From: Bacillus thuringiensis
Lineage (GTDB): Bacteria; Bacillota; Bacilli; Bacillales; Bacillaceae_G
NCBI RefSeq assembly: GCF_014932895.1
Contig: NZ_JACYOF010000006.1
Span: forward strand, 186,001 to 250,000
DNA length: 64,000 nucleotides
Direction: 5' to 3'
Numbering within the stretch: the stretch's first letter is position 1; the number at the start of each line of letters is the position of its first letter. A program made the translations under genes and the position numbers. The notes below the pieces were generated by a model, which searched no databases, was not told where the DNA came from, and saw nothing but the letters and a program-made list of their open reading frames with translations. Below are positions 45,952 to 55,099 of this stretch, one piece after another.

Positions 45952-47058
45952 TTATTTACCCTCCACTTTCTCTAATGTATTTTCAAATTTCTTCATAGAG
46001 CCAATTGAAAACTTGTTATCTTTATTTACTAGATTTAAGTCATATGTGTATGTGTACTCTAAGCTGCTATCATTGTCTTTTAGTTTTGCATCAACTAAGA
46101 CTTTGTAACCTTTATCTTTATCTTCATAAATACGCAAGTTTTCTAATTTGTTAAATGTCATAATGCCTTTAAGTCCGTTTGATATATTACTCTTTTCAAA
46201 GTAATAAGCGATTTCTTCTGGTGTTCCTTCTGTGTATACTTTAAAAACAGATTGTAAAAATTGTTCTACTTTTTTCACTTCTGCATCGTTATTAATTTCT
46301 CGTCCTTCTGGTTTGAATGTGGCTACTTTGTAAGGAGCCTTTGCTTTCTCTCCATGGACGATTGTAGGGTTATTAGGAACTACTATTCTTCCTTTCTCCA
46401 TTAAAATAGGAATAGAGAAGTATCTTGTAACCTCTTTAGGTTCTTTTGGTGTATCTGGGGCTTGAGTCGTCCCAGGAGCAGGATTATTTACAGGTTCTAA
46501 CTTCTGAATTATGTTCAATGTAACTTCTGCTTCATTTCCTTTTTGCCGAACCTCCACTGCTTCCGACTTAACTAAAGTACTAGAAGCAATTTTTAAAGTA
46601 TCCTTATTTAATCCACCTTGTTCATCGGATCCTTCAACTAAATATTTTTCTAATCGTTTTTTCCGCGCTTCAGCTACATTCATATCAACTTTCCAGTTAA
46701 AATAATCAGCAGCAAAGCTATTCGCATATGCGATTAATTCTGCTTCTGACATTTTAATTTGTTGAGGTTCCTCCTTTTTTTCTTGTACAGCTACAGCTCT
46801 AGGAGGACCGGCAAGTTGAATAAATGAAAGGGAGCTCCCTGCAAACACAAATCCCATCACACACCAAAATGTGACCTTACCTACTTTTCTTCCTGTTATC
46901 GCTGGAACTTTCTCCCTGGTTTTTCGTTTTTTCTTTTCTTTCAGCGCTTCCGAATTTTCTTGTTGCATATCTAATATTTCAATTGTTTTATTCTTTGCTT
47001 TTTTAAAGAATGTAAATTTCTTTTTTTCGGTGTTTTTCTGGGATTTCTTTTTTACCAT
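45952..47058 (-). CDS. TcpC-like conjugation protein (VirB8 role)
   Basis: 368 residues. Cytoplasmic basic segment 1-58, transmembrane helix about 60-82, then two NTF2-like domains (ELIAYANSFAADYFNWKVDM and VKKVEQFLQSVFKVYTEGTP). This is TcpC from pCW3/ICEBs1 ConG-like scaffolds, the trimeric VirB8-like core of Gram-positive transfer systems. AGAGAGGTG before the ATG. First gene of the operon. Confidence 0.85.
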   Translation of the reverse strand: MVKKKSQKNTEKKKFTFFKKAKNKTIEILDMQQENSEALKEKKKRKTREKVPAITGRKVGKVTFWCVMGFVFAGSSLSFIQLAGPPRAVAVQEKKEEPQQIKMSEAELIAYANSFAADYFNWKVDMNVAEARKKRLEKYLVEGSDEQGGLNKDTLKIASSTLVKSEAVEVRQKGNEAEVTLNIIQKLEPVNNPAPGTTQAPDTPKEPKEVTRYFSIPILMEKGRIVVPNNPTIVHGEKAKAPYKVATFKPEGREINNDAEVKKVEQFLQSVFKVYTEGTPEEIAYYFEKSNISNGLKGIMTFNKLENLRIYEDKDKGYKVLVDAKLKDNDSSLEYTYTYDLNLVNKDNKFSIGSMKKFENTLEKVEGK

Positions 47059-47275
47059 GTCTTCACCTCTCTTTTTAAAGAGTTAGGAGATTACAAATTT
47101 CATTGTAATTTCCATTAATCAACTATCTACTTTAAGTATGATTTACTTTTTTCGGAAATCTAAGAGAATATAAAAAAAATTTATATTTTATAAAGAGAAT
47201 GGAAAATGTAAATCAAAAACTGAAAAGAACATTAAAAAAGCCTCCCTAAAGGGAAGCTTTTTCATAATCTATTAT
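47059..47275 (-). promoter_or_regulatory. Promoter region of transfer operon
   Basis: Between the terminator at 47230-47262 and the first gene of the operon. AT-rich, promoter expected; not resolved. Confidence 0.4.
47230..47262 (-). terminator. Terminator after DUF6241-like gene
   Basis: Minus strand GAAAAAGCTTCCCT, TT, AGGGAGGCTTTTTT. Confidence 0.75.
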
Positions 47276-47836
47276 TTATTCGATGTTTGGTAAGTCGCCT
47301 GAATCGTATAATTCTTTAGAGACTTCCTCTCCGAATTTAGTTAAAATATAATGTCCCTCGTCTACTGAATCCATAACTCCCGTGGCTTTTCCAACACTGC
47401 CTTCTTGAGAATCCCAGAAGAAGTTGTGTTCTTCTACAATTTTACTAAAGTCTTTGTTTGCCCATCTTTCAGCTGTCGCCAAAAGTTCTTCTTTCTTCTC
47501 GAAGTTGCTCTTACTTATAATTGTTTTTAATGTCTCTGCATTCTTCTTAGTCATTGGGATTGATCCCCGTTTTTGTTGTGCCACTACTTTTTGGTGAGTC
47601 ATTTGGTGCATCGCTTTGATTACTTCTTCTTCACTAGAATTTTCAGTTACATAAATATTAATAAAAACTCCGTCTACTTGTTTTCCTACTACTAGTTTTT
47701 CTGGTTCATTTATTTCAGCGCTAGCTTTCTCATCCACCGAATTATCTGAGAGATGTAATATGCAAAATGTTAAACCAAATGTAAGTGCAATCAAGCCTAT
47801 GATTGAGCCTAACCAAATTGATATTTTCTTTGCCAT
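47276..47836 (-). CDS. DUF6241-like exported/membrane protein
   Basis: 186 residues from ATG 47836 (GGAGG seven bases before; seven earlier codons overlap it). N-terminal transmembrane helix (WLGSIIGLIALTFGLTF), then a soluble alpha-helical domain with AMHQMTHQKVV and WDSQEGSVGKATG. Resembles DUF6241 of Bacillus, function unknown. Own transcription unit just upstream of the transfer operon. Confidence 0.7.
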   Translation of the reverse strand: MAKKISIWLGSIIGLIALTFGLTFCILHLSDNSVDEKASAEINEPEKLVVGKQVDGVFINIYVTENSSEEEVIKAMHQMTHQKVVAQQKRGSIPMTKKNAETLKTIISKSNFEKKEELLATAERWANKDFSKIVEEHNFFWDSQEGSVGKATGVMDSVDEGHYILTKFGEEVSKELYDSGDLPNIE

Positions 47837-48884
47837 TGTATTACCTCCACTTTGCATTTCGTTTAATACCCTACAAAAAGAATATTATACCAAAAATGTA
47901 TTCTATATGTAATGATGTTAAATTAATATTAAATTTCAATGGGTGATGATCAATGTGAATGAATTAAAAACCAGTTATCTTTTTTTCAAAACGATTAAAC
48001 TTTTTTATAAACGGTTAATCGTTATTTTAAATCTACAAATACTAAATAAAATGTGTATTACAGTACATAAAAAAACTAATTCCATTAAGAAATGAAATTA
48101 GTTTTACACAGAATCTATTTTCTATCGTAAGTATTACACAATATAAAAACCTAATATAATATATATCTTTAATATATATAAAGAAAAAAGATAAAACTTT
48201 TATACAGAGGAAAAATGGTGTTAAAACATTGCTGTAATAAGGGTTCATAATCGCTTTAGCCGTAAAAAATCATAAAAAGTAAAACCTGGGAACGTACTTA
48301 ATGAGCTGGATGATGATTTAAAACTACAAAATATCGTAAAGTAGGTATATAAAAACTACATAGAATCGTCATTAAGTTGATACAGGTAACTGAATAAATA
48401 ATAAATGCAAATTTTGATGACTTACAAACAAATTTTCCACACTTCGAAAAAAATTACACACAATTTATTAACAAAGTGGTCAAAGTTAGAAACAGAATTC
48501 ACTTTTTAAACATAACTAACATAAGTTTTTCTGATTTTAAGTAGATTTAGAGGTAAAACATGATAAAAGCAGTGTTTAAGGTTTTATATTATACACATCA
48601 GGCCCAAATTATTAAGATATTAACAGTATAATTTAAAATATTTATGTTTTTTTGTAGATGAAATGGTATAAAGGGATTGAATATTCAGAATTAAAAACTT
48701 AAAAAGTGTGAATAACTTATTTTGTTCAATACGTAATGTATGAAATTGCATAAAAAATAGAGAATTGTAATCATTAAGATTGAAAACTTTCTCTCTGTTT
48801 AGTTTGAAGTAATGCATGCCACATGTTATCTCCATGACGAATAGCCCTCCACTTTTGTTTTTTCAAAAATAGAGAGCTGTATCT
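47837..48884. other. 1-kb AT-rich intergenic region
   Basis: No gene with a ribosome binding site. An inverted repeat AACGATTAA (47990) / TTAATCGTT (48023) is present. Several short frames on the minus strand look fortuitous. Position next to the putative Rep gene leaves open that part of it belongs to an origin. Confidence 0.45.
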
Positions 48885-50594
48885 TTACATTGCTGGAAGC
48901 AGCTGATCAACCGTATGTGGTGTTTCACTTGTTGAACGGTAGTATGCTTCTAAGGACTGTAGAAACTGAATTAAATCAAAGCCTTCAGGGACTTCAATTA
49001 CACGAATCTTTTCCTTTGGCAATTTATCAATTTTTTCAATGAACAGTTCACGAATGTCACTAGGTATTTGATTTCCTTTATGATCACTAGATTTTAATAG
49101 CTCGCGAATTTCAATTTCTAATGCTGTATATGCGTTAATATTTACGCCTTGCTCATAAGCATATTTCCTAAATAGTGATTCCTCTTGATACTGCATGTAA
49201 TTACGATGGTAAGCATCTACGGTTACAGGTACAGCATATTTCGCATAAAGCAGATCATGCGCTTTGCGGAATAGCTTTTGAACATTTCGTAAAGAGTATA
49301 TAGCAAAATGAGTACCAAATTTAAAAATAGCCTCTTCTTGTTCATGCTTTGGTACATTGTGTGTTATTAAAGGATAAATTCCAGTTTTAGCAGCTGTGTC
49401 TAATACACGATATTGTGAAGATTGCTTTAATAATTTACTTAGTGTATAAACAAGCTTTTTAGGATACCCTTCTTGTCGATCAATCATTTCTCGTAAGCCA
49501 CGAACTACTTGGCGAATTTGGCGATGACAAGAATGTTTTAAAACGTTAATAAATTGGTTCATATCCTTTGCAAATTCAGCAATATTCATTTCTACTAATA
49601 AGTTCTCAATGAATTTCACTTTACGCTTATATGTATCTCGCGGTGTAAATGGATCACGGTATTCTGCTCCTTCTTCTTTTGCGCATAAGAAATCAGGATG
49701 TACAGATAAATGCAATGTTGTGTATTGCTTTTTATTCTTCTTCCCTTTTTCTAACTTGCAAATTTTAAATAAAGGAGATCCGGTAGCAGATAGTTTTGTT
49801 TCTAATTCCTCTAGTACAGCACGAATCTGATGCGGGTATTTCTTATGTAAGTAACGATACATTCCACCAAAATGAGTTGAGTTCCCTTGCTCATCAACCT
49901 TAAATAGAGAACGTTTCAAGGTTGTTTCACGTTTTTGCTGCATTGCTACATCCATAAATAGTTTCTTAGCTGCAATGGATAACTCAAAGAATTCTTTTGT
50001 AAATACAATCGGGCTGATAAATGTATATGCATTTGCTTTATTTGTTTCCTTATTCATGAAATCAGTTAAGGTAATTTTATATTTACCGCTGTACTCATTT
50101 TCAATTGTAATGATGTTATGGAAACTTAACTTCTTCAAAGCCACATAAAATTGTGAGTGATGAATATGTGCAAATGCTTCTTTATAATTTTTATAATCTT
50201 CCCAAAGCATGTGGATCGATACATGTGAAAGCTCACCATATGTATTACATTTTTTATGAAGAAATAGAAATACTTCTAAATCAGCATTTGTAATACCATA
50301 TAGCTTATGTTTTCTGCCCTCATTTTTATCAAATACACTTACTTTATCTAAAACTTTTTTCATTTTCAGTGAAAAAGATGGCTTTGCTTGCTCAACAAAC
50401 CCTTCTTCATCTGCAATTCGCTCTTCATAGGACATTGACTTCACAATATCTTCTAAATAAGTATCTTTAAAACTGTAATACTTACCTTCCAAAGCTTCTA
50501 CTAACTTTTGCCATGATTTAATTGTTACAATTACTGGTGTTGTTGTTTCACCATTCAAACTACGTTTGTTCTTTATAACGAAAGGTTTTGCCAT
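48885..50594 (-). CDS. Large winged-helix protein, candidate replication initiator
   Basis: 569 residues from ATG 50594 (AGGAGG eight bases upstream). No known domain recognised by eye. Residues about 105-180 read as a winged helix (GITNADLEVFLFLHKK, SQFYVALKKLSFHNIITI), and another DNA-binding-like part follows (TLKRSLFKVDEQGN, MYRYLHKKYPHQIRAVLEELE). C-terminal half is helical and basic. It faces a long iteron-like repeat field only 180 bp upstream of its start, as plasmid Rep proteins do. Function is inference; pXO1-type plasmids are reported to have a second, non-tubulin replicon. Confidence 0.5.
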   Translation of the reverse strand: MAKPFVIKNKRSLNGETTTPVIVTIKSWQKLVEALEGKYYSFKDTYLEDIVKSMSYEERIADEEGFVEQAKPSFSLKMKKVLDKVSVFDKNEGRKHKLYGITNADLEVFLFLHKKCNTYGELSHVSIHMLWEDYKNYKEAFAHIHHSQFYVALKKLSFHNIITIENEYSGKYKITLTDFMNKETNKANAYTFISPIVFTKEFFELSIAAKKLFMDVAMQQKRETTLKRSLFKVDEQGNSTHFGGMYRYLHKKYPHQIRAVLEELETKLSATGSPLFKICKLEKGKKNKKQYTTLHLSVHPDFLCAKEEGAEYRDPFTPRDTYKRKVKFIENLLVEMNIAEFAKDMNQFINVLKHSCHRQIRQVVRGLREMIDRQEGYPKKLVYTLSKLLKQSSQYRVLDTAAKTGIYPLITHNVPKHEQEEAIFKFGTHFAIYSLRNVQKLFRKAHDLLYAKYAVPVTVDAYHRNYMQYQEESLFRKYAYEQGVNINAYTALEIEIRELLKSSDHKGNQIPSDIRELFIEKIDKLPKEKIRVIEVPEGFDLIQFLQSLEAYYRSTSETPHTVDQLLPAM

Positions 50595-50776
50595 CTTTTT
50601 CACCTCCTTTTATGTTAAGTTGCAGTTTTCCCCACAATTAGATATAGAATTTCATTTTTGATTATATCAAATCGAATACTGGTGAAATCTGTCCCTTTAA
50701 GAGGAAAAACAAAAAAATGAAACGTGCCTTAATCCCTTGTGCGACAAGGGATTTGACGTTTCATGAAAAATTTTTT

Positions 50777-51381
50777 GTTGCCACCATAGGTCTATGAAGT
50801 TTATTAAATATGAAACGTGGTACAAATCGTGCTAAATCCTTATGAACTATTGATTTTATAGGATTTTTCGCTGGTCTCCTTTTATAGTTGTTGCCATCAT
50901 ATAGCTATAACGTTTCATGTTTTGATTTAATAAAAATCTTTTGTGGATATCACATAAACGTTGTTATATAGGGCCTTAGAGATGCTTTTGCTTAAACAGT
51001 TGTTGCCATCATACCGCTATGAGCGTTTCATGTTATTTCATATTTCCTACCGTCATATAGCTATAACGTTTCATGTTTTCAAAACAACTTAAATTATATA
51101 GAAAACTGCTGTAACCCTTGGTATATATGGATTGGCGTGAGGTTATATGAAGAAAGTTGTTGCCATCATATAGCTATAATGGTTTAATCGAGTTTTCGTT
51201 CGCATTTTATGAAATGGCTTTATATCAACGTTTATCACTAAATTACATAGAATAAAATTTTTTTTAGAAGAATGATTGTCAGAGAGTTCTCGTTTCATTT
51301 TTTAAGAGTTGTTGCCATCATATAGCTATAACGTTTCATAAATTACTAAATTGTTGCCACAATAGAGCTATGTCCAATTAA
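50777..51381 (+). repeat. Dispersed 29-bp iteron-like repeats
   Basis: Copies of GTTGCCATCATATAGCTATA followed by ACGTTTCAT start at about 50777 (diverged), 50890, 51002, 51047, 51159, 51311 and 51353 (transition form). Spacing irregular (42-150 bp). Each has an internal GCCAT...AGCTAT partial palindrome. An eighth copy is at 52636. Confidence 0.9.
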
Positions 51382-51391
51382 AAATAAGAAG

Positions 51392-52090
51392 TTGCAGCCA
51401 TGATAAGGCTATATGATTTCAAGTAATGAATAATAGCCAGGATAAGACTATGTGGTTTCAAACAGTGAGTTATAGCCACAAAAAGGCTGTAGGATTTCAA
51501 GAAAGAAGTTTATAGCCACAATAAGACTATGTGATTTCAAGAAAAGAGTTATAGCCACAAAAAGGCTGTAGGATTTCAAGAAAGAAGTTATAGCCACAAA
51601 AAGGCTGTAGGATTTCAAGAAAAGAGTTATAGCCACAAAAAGGCTGTAGGATTTCAAGAAAGAAGTTTATAGCCACAATAAGACTATGTGATTTCAAGAA
51701 AAGAGTTATAGCCATAAAAAGGCTGTAGGATTTCAAGAAAGAAGTTTATAGCCACAAAAAGGCTGTAGGATTTCAAGAAAGAAGTTTATAGCCACAAAAA
51801 GGCTGTAGGATTTCAAGAAAAAAGTTTATAGCCACAAAAAGGCTGTAGGATTTCAAGAAAGAAGTTTATAGCCACAAAAAGGCTGTAGGATTTCAAGAAA
51901 GAAGTTTATAGCCACAAAAAGGCTGTAGGATTTCAAGAAAAAAGTTTATAGCCACAAAAAGGCTGTAGGATTTCAAGAAAGAAGTTTATAGCCACAAAAA
52001 GGCTGTAGGATTTCAAGAAAGAAGTTTATAGCCACAAAAAGGCTGTAGGATTTCAAGAAAAGAGTTATAGTCATAATAAGGCAGTAAAAT
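51392..52090 (+). repeat. 18-unit tandem 39/40-bp array
   Basis: Eighteen units each containing (A/G)TAGCCACAAAAAGGCTGTAG then GATTTCAAGAAAGAAGTTT, with 39- and 40-bp versions. The motif AGCC...GGCT is an inverted repeat. The core (GCCA, pyrimidine-purine stretch, GCT, TTTCA) is a derivative of the dispersed repeat to the left. The units around 51748-52060 repeat as blocks of three (120 bp), showing recent internal duplication. Confidence 0.95.
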
Positions 52091-52133
52091 AATGTAGCTA
52101 GAAAATCAGTGTAAATAGCTAATTTACTTGTGA

Positions 52134-52476
52134 ACTACTCGCCACTTAGCAAAGCTTGAAGTGGGAGCTTCTCAGTTCCAAGACGAAAGCAACCTTTCGT
52201 CTCCCTGAGCGTTACTTCGGGGTGTTCCACCCCTAGATGTCCAACGATTGGATGCCCTCTGGATACGGTTGATATTTTACGCAGGAACCGAATGGCTTGG
52301 TTTTCGCACTCTATTTTCTTCCTGCAACCTCCTATATCAAGTTATCAAAGAACTTCATATAGCTAGGTTATCAAACGTTTTTGGCTATGCCAAACCGAAA
52401 TTCATCTCCCACCTACCGTTGGGCTAGCACCCTTCACACGCTCGAGGAAGGAGAATTCTTTCGGTAAATTCGTTAA
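52134..52476 (+). ncRNA. Solo IS605-related element with HEARO/IscB-omegaRNA-like RNA, copy 2
   Basis: 343 bp, the partner of 21119-21460. Begins after GTGA (52130-52133) with ACTACTCGCCACTTAG and ends GAATTCTTTCGGTAAATTCG with TTAA; the last segment forms a small hairpin. Both copies are followed within a few bases by ATTGAA, which on the element's other strand reads TTCAAT, as an IS605 target would. No protein-coding frame inside. It lies between the repeat array and its last outlying copy at 52636. Confidence 0.5.
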
Positions 52477-52635
52477 AAATTGAAACTGTATTTTAAAGTA
52501 GTAATTTTACAAATAGAAACAGTTTTATATAATAAAGACAAGCACTGAAGAAATTAAATGAATCCATAATTAGATTGTATAAGAAATCTGATACTTATAA
52601 GGACTATTCTGATAATATTTCAACTTCAAGGCTAT

Positions 52636-52664
52636 GTAGCCATCATATAGCTATGACGTTTCAC
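52636..52664 (+). promoter_or_regulatory. Outlying iteron copy upstream of HTH protein gene
   Basis: GTAGCCATCATATAGCTATG then ACGTTTCAC, two or three changes from the dispersed repeat. It is 55 bp before the start codon at 52719, a position suited to autoregulation. Confidence 0.7.
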
Positions 52665-52718
52665 ATTTTTAAGATTCAAATTATATTTGTAATTAACATT
52701 GTTAGGAGGTATTTAAAT

Positions 52719-54416
52719 ATGGAGAAAGTATTAGCATTGTTCAGTGATGCCCTCCTACTTGCTGCCCCAATTTATGAAGAAAACAAGCAATTATGGGCCA
52801 AATGGAATAAATATTATAAGGAAGTACAAAAGAATCACGATAAATTAGTAACATCAGCCAATATGTCCCCTTCCTTTTCAACACTTGTTTCTTGGTTAGG
52901 TCAGAAACAAGAGCAAAGAATATCTTTATTAAACATTTATGCCAATCTGGATAAATATAAAATTGAGATTCAAAATGTACTAGGTAAAATCATTGAACAA
53001 GAATTTGGAGAAAAAGTTGAAGCAGTTGAACCATCTCAAATTTCAATTTTTGAAGATAGTCAGGTAAAAGAACACATAGAAGATATATCGGATGATTACT
53101 ATCCTGTAACTAATGACGCAATGTATTATCAATTACGTGATGGAATTGCAAAAAACCAGTTTGAAGAGGATGAAGCAGTAGCAAAACCGGTACTACCATT
53201 AGAAACGAAAAATTCAAGCGGAGTTGCCCAACTATCTTCACATAAGGATGAGGATTTGAGACTAGTTAACACAAACGAAGCAGAAAGATGGTCTATATTG
53301 GTTGATGGAGTTATTAGTAATATGGATGATCTAACAGCAGATTGTTTGGATACCATTACAATCCAGTGGTTAAATCAAGCTAAATCTCCAGACGAATTCA
53401 TAGATTTTAGTTATGAAAACGTATTGGAATTGTGCAACATTTCAAAAGCATCTGCAAATGGTGTAGAGTATTATCGCGCAGAAGATAAGATAAAAATAGC
53501 ACAACGTATTGCAGCTTTAGCTAGTATTTTTATTTATTTGAATGATGATAATGAAGTTGTAGTACTGAACGATCAAGCAGAAACTGGGCAACAATTCGAA
53601 GTAAAGCGTGAAGTAATCAAAAGGCTATTCGTACTTGATTCCGTAGTGTTATGGAGAGATAAGAATACTAATGAGTATATGGGAATAGAATCCTGTAAGA
53701 TTAAACCAGGTAGTTTCTTATCAGGCTATTTGTATGGCTCTAATAGTACAACTGCTTTATTATCGAAAAAGGCACTAGAGTATAATAGCTATAGACACAA
53801 GTTTCATAAACGTTTAATACGTTATTTATCATGGCAGTGGAGAATTCGTCAGCAATATAGTACTTTAAAAAGACCATACTCGATTGGTGGAGAAAAAGGT
53901 CTACTATCTGTGATGGGTATCAAAACTACGAATGGGCGCCCACATCGAATTCGAGAACAACTGGAAAATGTTTTAATTGACTTAGAAAAAGAAAATGTCA
54001 TTTCACATTGGGCATATGCAGAAGAATTGGATGAAACAAAGATAGGAGAACGCAATTGGTTTAAGAATTACTATGAGAAGTTGGGAATCATTATCTTACC
54101 TCCAAAAGAATTGATGAATAATATAGATAGTATGGTGAAGAAAAAAACAATAGATACGCAAGAGAAGCAAGAGGACCGTTATATTGTAGATACAGTAAAA
54201 CAAACTACTGTAGGATCAGAGGATATGATTCGAGAGAAAATTATGCATCAGCATATGCATCAAAATAAAACAATGCGTGACATAGCAGATGAAATAGGTC
54301 TATCCCCTGCTACGCTATCGAGATTTTGTAATAAAAAAATGAAACGTATTTCAAAAAGTGTTAATGAAAAACTTAACAAATGGTATGAAAGACAAATGAT
54401 TATAGAATCTATGTGA
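52719..54416 (+). CDS. HTH protein next to repeat array (plasmid control/replication candidate)
   Basis: 565 residues from ATG 52719 (TAGGAGG upstream; the 48 earlier in-frame codons run through the iteron and are rejected). N-terminal half acidic and helical, no known domain. A middle region RHKFHKRLIRYLSWQWRIRQ is basic. C-terminus has a typical helix-turn-helix: NKTMRDIADEIGLSPATLSR. With an iteron copy in its own promoter and the array beside it, a DNA-binding role at these repeats is plausible. Confidence 0.55.
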   Translation: MEKVLALFSDALLLAAPIYEENKQLWAKWNKYYKEVQKNHDKLVTSANMSPSFSTLVSWLGQKQEQRISLLNIYANLDKYKIEIQNVLGKIIEQEFGEKVEAVEPSQISIFEDSQVKEHIEDISDDYYPVTNDAMYYQLRDGIAKNQFEEDEAVAKPVLPLETKNSSGVAQLSSHKDEDLRLVNTNEAERWSILVDGVISNMDDLTADCLDTITIQWLNQAKSPDEFIDFSYENVLELCNISKASANGVEYYRAEDKIKIAQRIAALASIFIYLNDDNEVVVLNDQAETGQQFEVKREVIKRLFVLDSVVLWRDKNTNEYMGIESCKIKPGSFLSGYLYGSNSTTALLSKKALEYNSYRHKFHKRLIRYLSWQWRIRQQYSTLKRPYSIGGEKGLLSVMGIKTTNGRPHRIREQLENVLIDLEKENVISHWAYAEELDETKIGERNWFKNYYEKLGIIILPPKELMNNIDSMVKKKTIDTQEKQEDRYIVDTVKQTTVGSEDMIREKIMHQHMHQNKTMRDIADEIGLSPATLSRFCNKKMKRISKSVNEKLNKWYERQMIIESM

Positions 54417-54417
54417 A

Positions 54418-54462
54418 AAGAAGCAGTTACCTTTAAATGGAGAGGTACCTGCTTCTTTTTAG
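54418..54462 (+). terminator. Terminator after HTH protein gene
   Basis: AAGAAGCAG...CTGCTTCTTTTT with TACCT/AGGTA inner stem. Confidence 0.75.
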
Positions 54463-54662
54463 TTTGTTCATTTTCTGCCTGTATTACTCCATAATCGCGC
54501 TCGATTGTGGAATAATTTCTATTTGCTATTCCTAAAAACAGAAACCACTTAGTTAATTTCTCATCCTTTACTTTACGCGAAATTCGTTCAACTACTCGGG
54601 GGATACCGAGTGCACTTTTGTACATAATAAGATTGTTAAACGTTAAATTGAGGAGGGTTTGT

Positions 54663-54821
54663 ATGCAACATCATAAAAAAGCTATAGAGAAGTCTGGTTC
54701 TATTATGAAACCAAATTTTGCAGAAACTGATGCGCAAAAAGTGAAACAAGAAATTCAAAATGATGTAAGAGAAGGACAAGGAGCAATGACTTCCCGAGAG
54801 GCGGGGGCAATGCGAGATTGA
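54663..54821 (+). CDS. 52-residue protein resembling gamma-type SASP
   Basis: GAGGAGGG before the ATG. The sequence NFAETDAQKVKQEIQNDVRE resembles the ETDxxxVKQ motif of gamma-type small acid-soluble spore proteins; the rest is hydrophilic without Cys or Trp. Could be a plasmid-borne spore protein. Followed by a large terminator hairpin (54828-54885). Confidence 0.45.
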   Translation: MQHHKKAIEKSGSIMKPNFAETDAQKVKQEIQNDVREGQGAMTSREAGAMRD

Positions 54822-54827
54822 AAAAAC

Positions 54828-54885
54828 ACTCCTTACTGGTTTTTTATTTTTCTTCTGTAAAATTTTAACCAGTAAGGAGTTATTC
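54828..54885 (+). terminator. Terminator hairpin
   Basis: ACTCCTTACTGGTT...AACCAGTAAGGAGT, 13-14 bp stem with a T-rich loop. Confidence 0.6.
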
Positions 54886-54940
54886 CGTATGTAAAGTTAT
54901 AAAAAAGTTTTTTAATATTGCCGTCAAAAATACAATAACC

Positions 54941-54980
54941 ATCTGTCTATGTAAATGGCAGATGGTTATTAAAAGCGTTT
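54941..54980. terminator. Bidirectional hairpin
   Basis: AATAACCATCTG...CAGATGGTTATT; probably a shared terminator downstream of the leftward uridine-kinase-like gene. Confidence 0.5.
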
Positions 54981-55099
54981 AAAAATCTAGTTGTTCCATA
55001 GAGAATGGATTTTTGAGTGAATAAAAAAGTTGCTTCATTTGAGAGCCAAATAATGAAAATGAACCCTCATAATAAACATAACAAATAGAGTATTTGCAT

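Noticed and set aside
48042-48248. 68-codon minus-strand ORF in the 1-kb gap
   Set aside because: Low-complexity, AT-driven and without a ribosome binding site.
48620-48835. 71-codon minus-strand ORF
   Set aside because: No start signal and composition matching AT-rich non-coding DNA.
51448-51736. Repetitive minus-strand ORFs across the tandem array
   Set aside because: Unit length is 39 or 40 bp so the frame is not maintained; no ribosome binding site. They are by-products of the repeats.
51392-52090. CRISPR array
   Set aside because: Units are contiguous without unique spacers, and are variants of one sequence. No cas genes nearby.
54260-54625. 121-codon minus-strand ORF
   Set aside because: Antisense to the end of the HTH protein gene and its terminator; no ribosome binding site.
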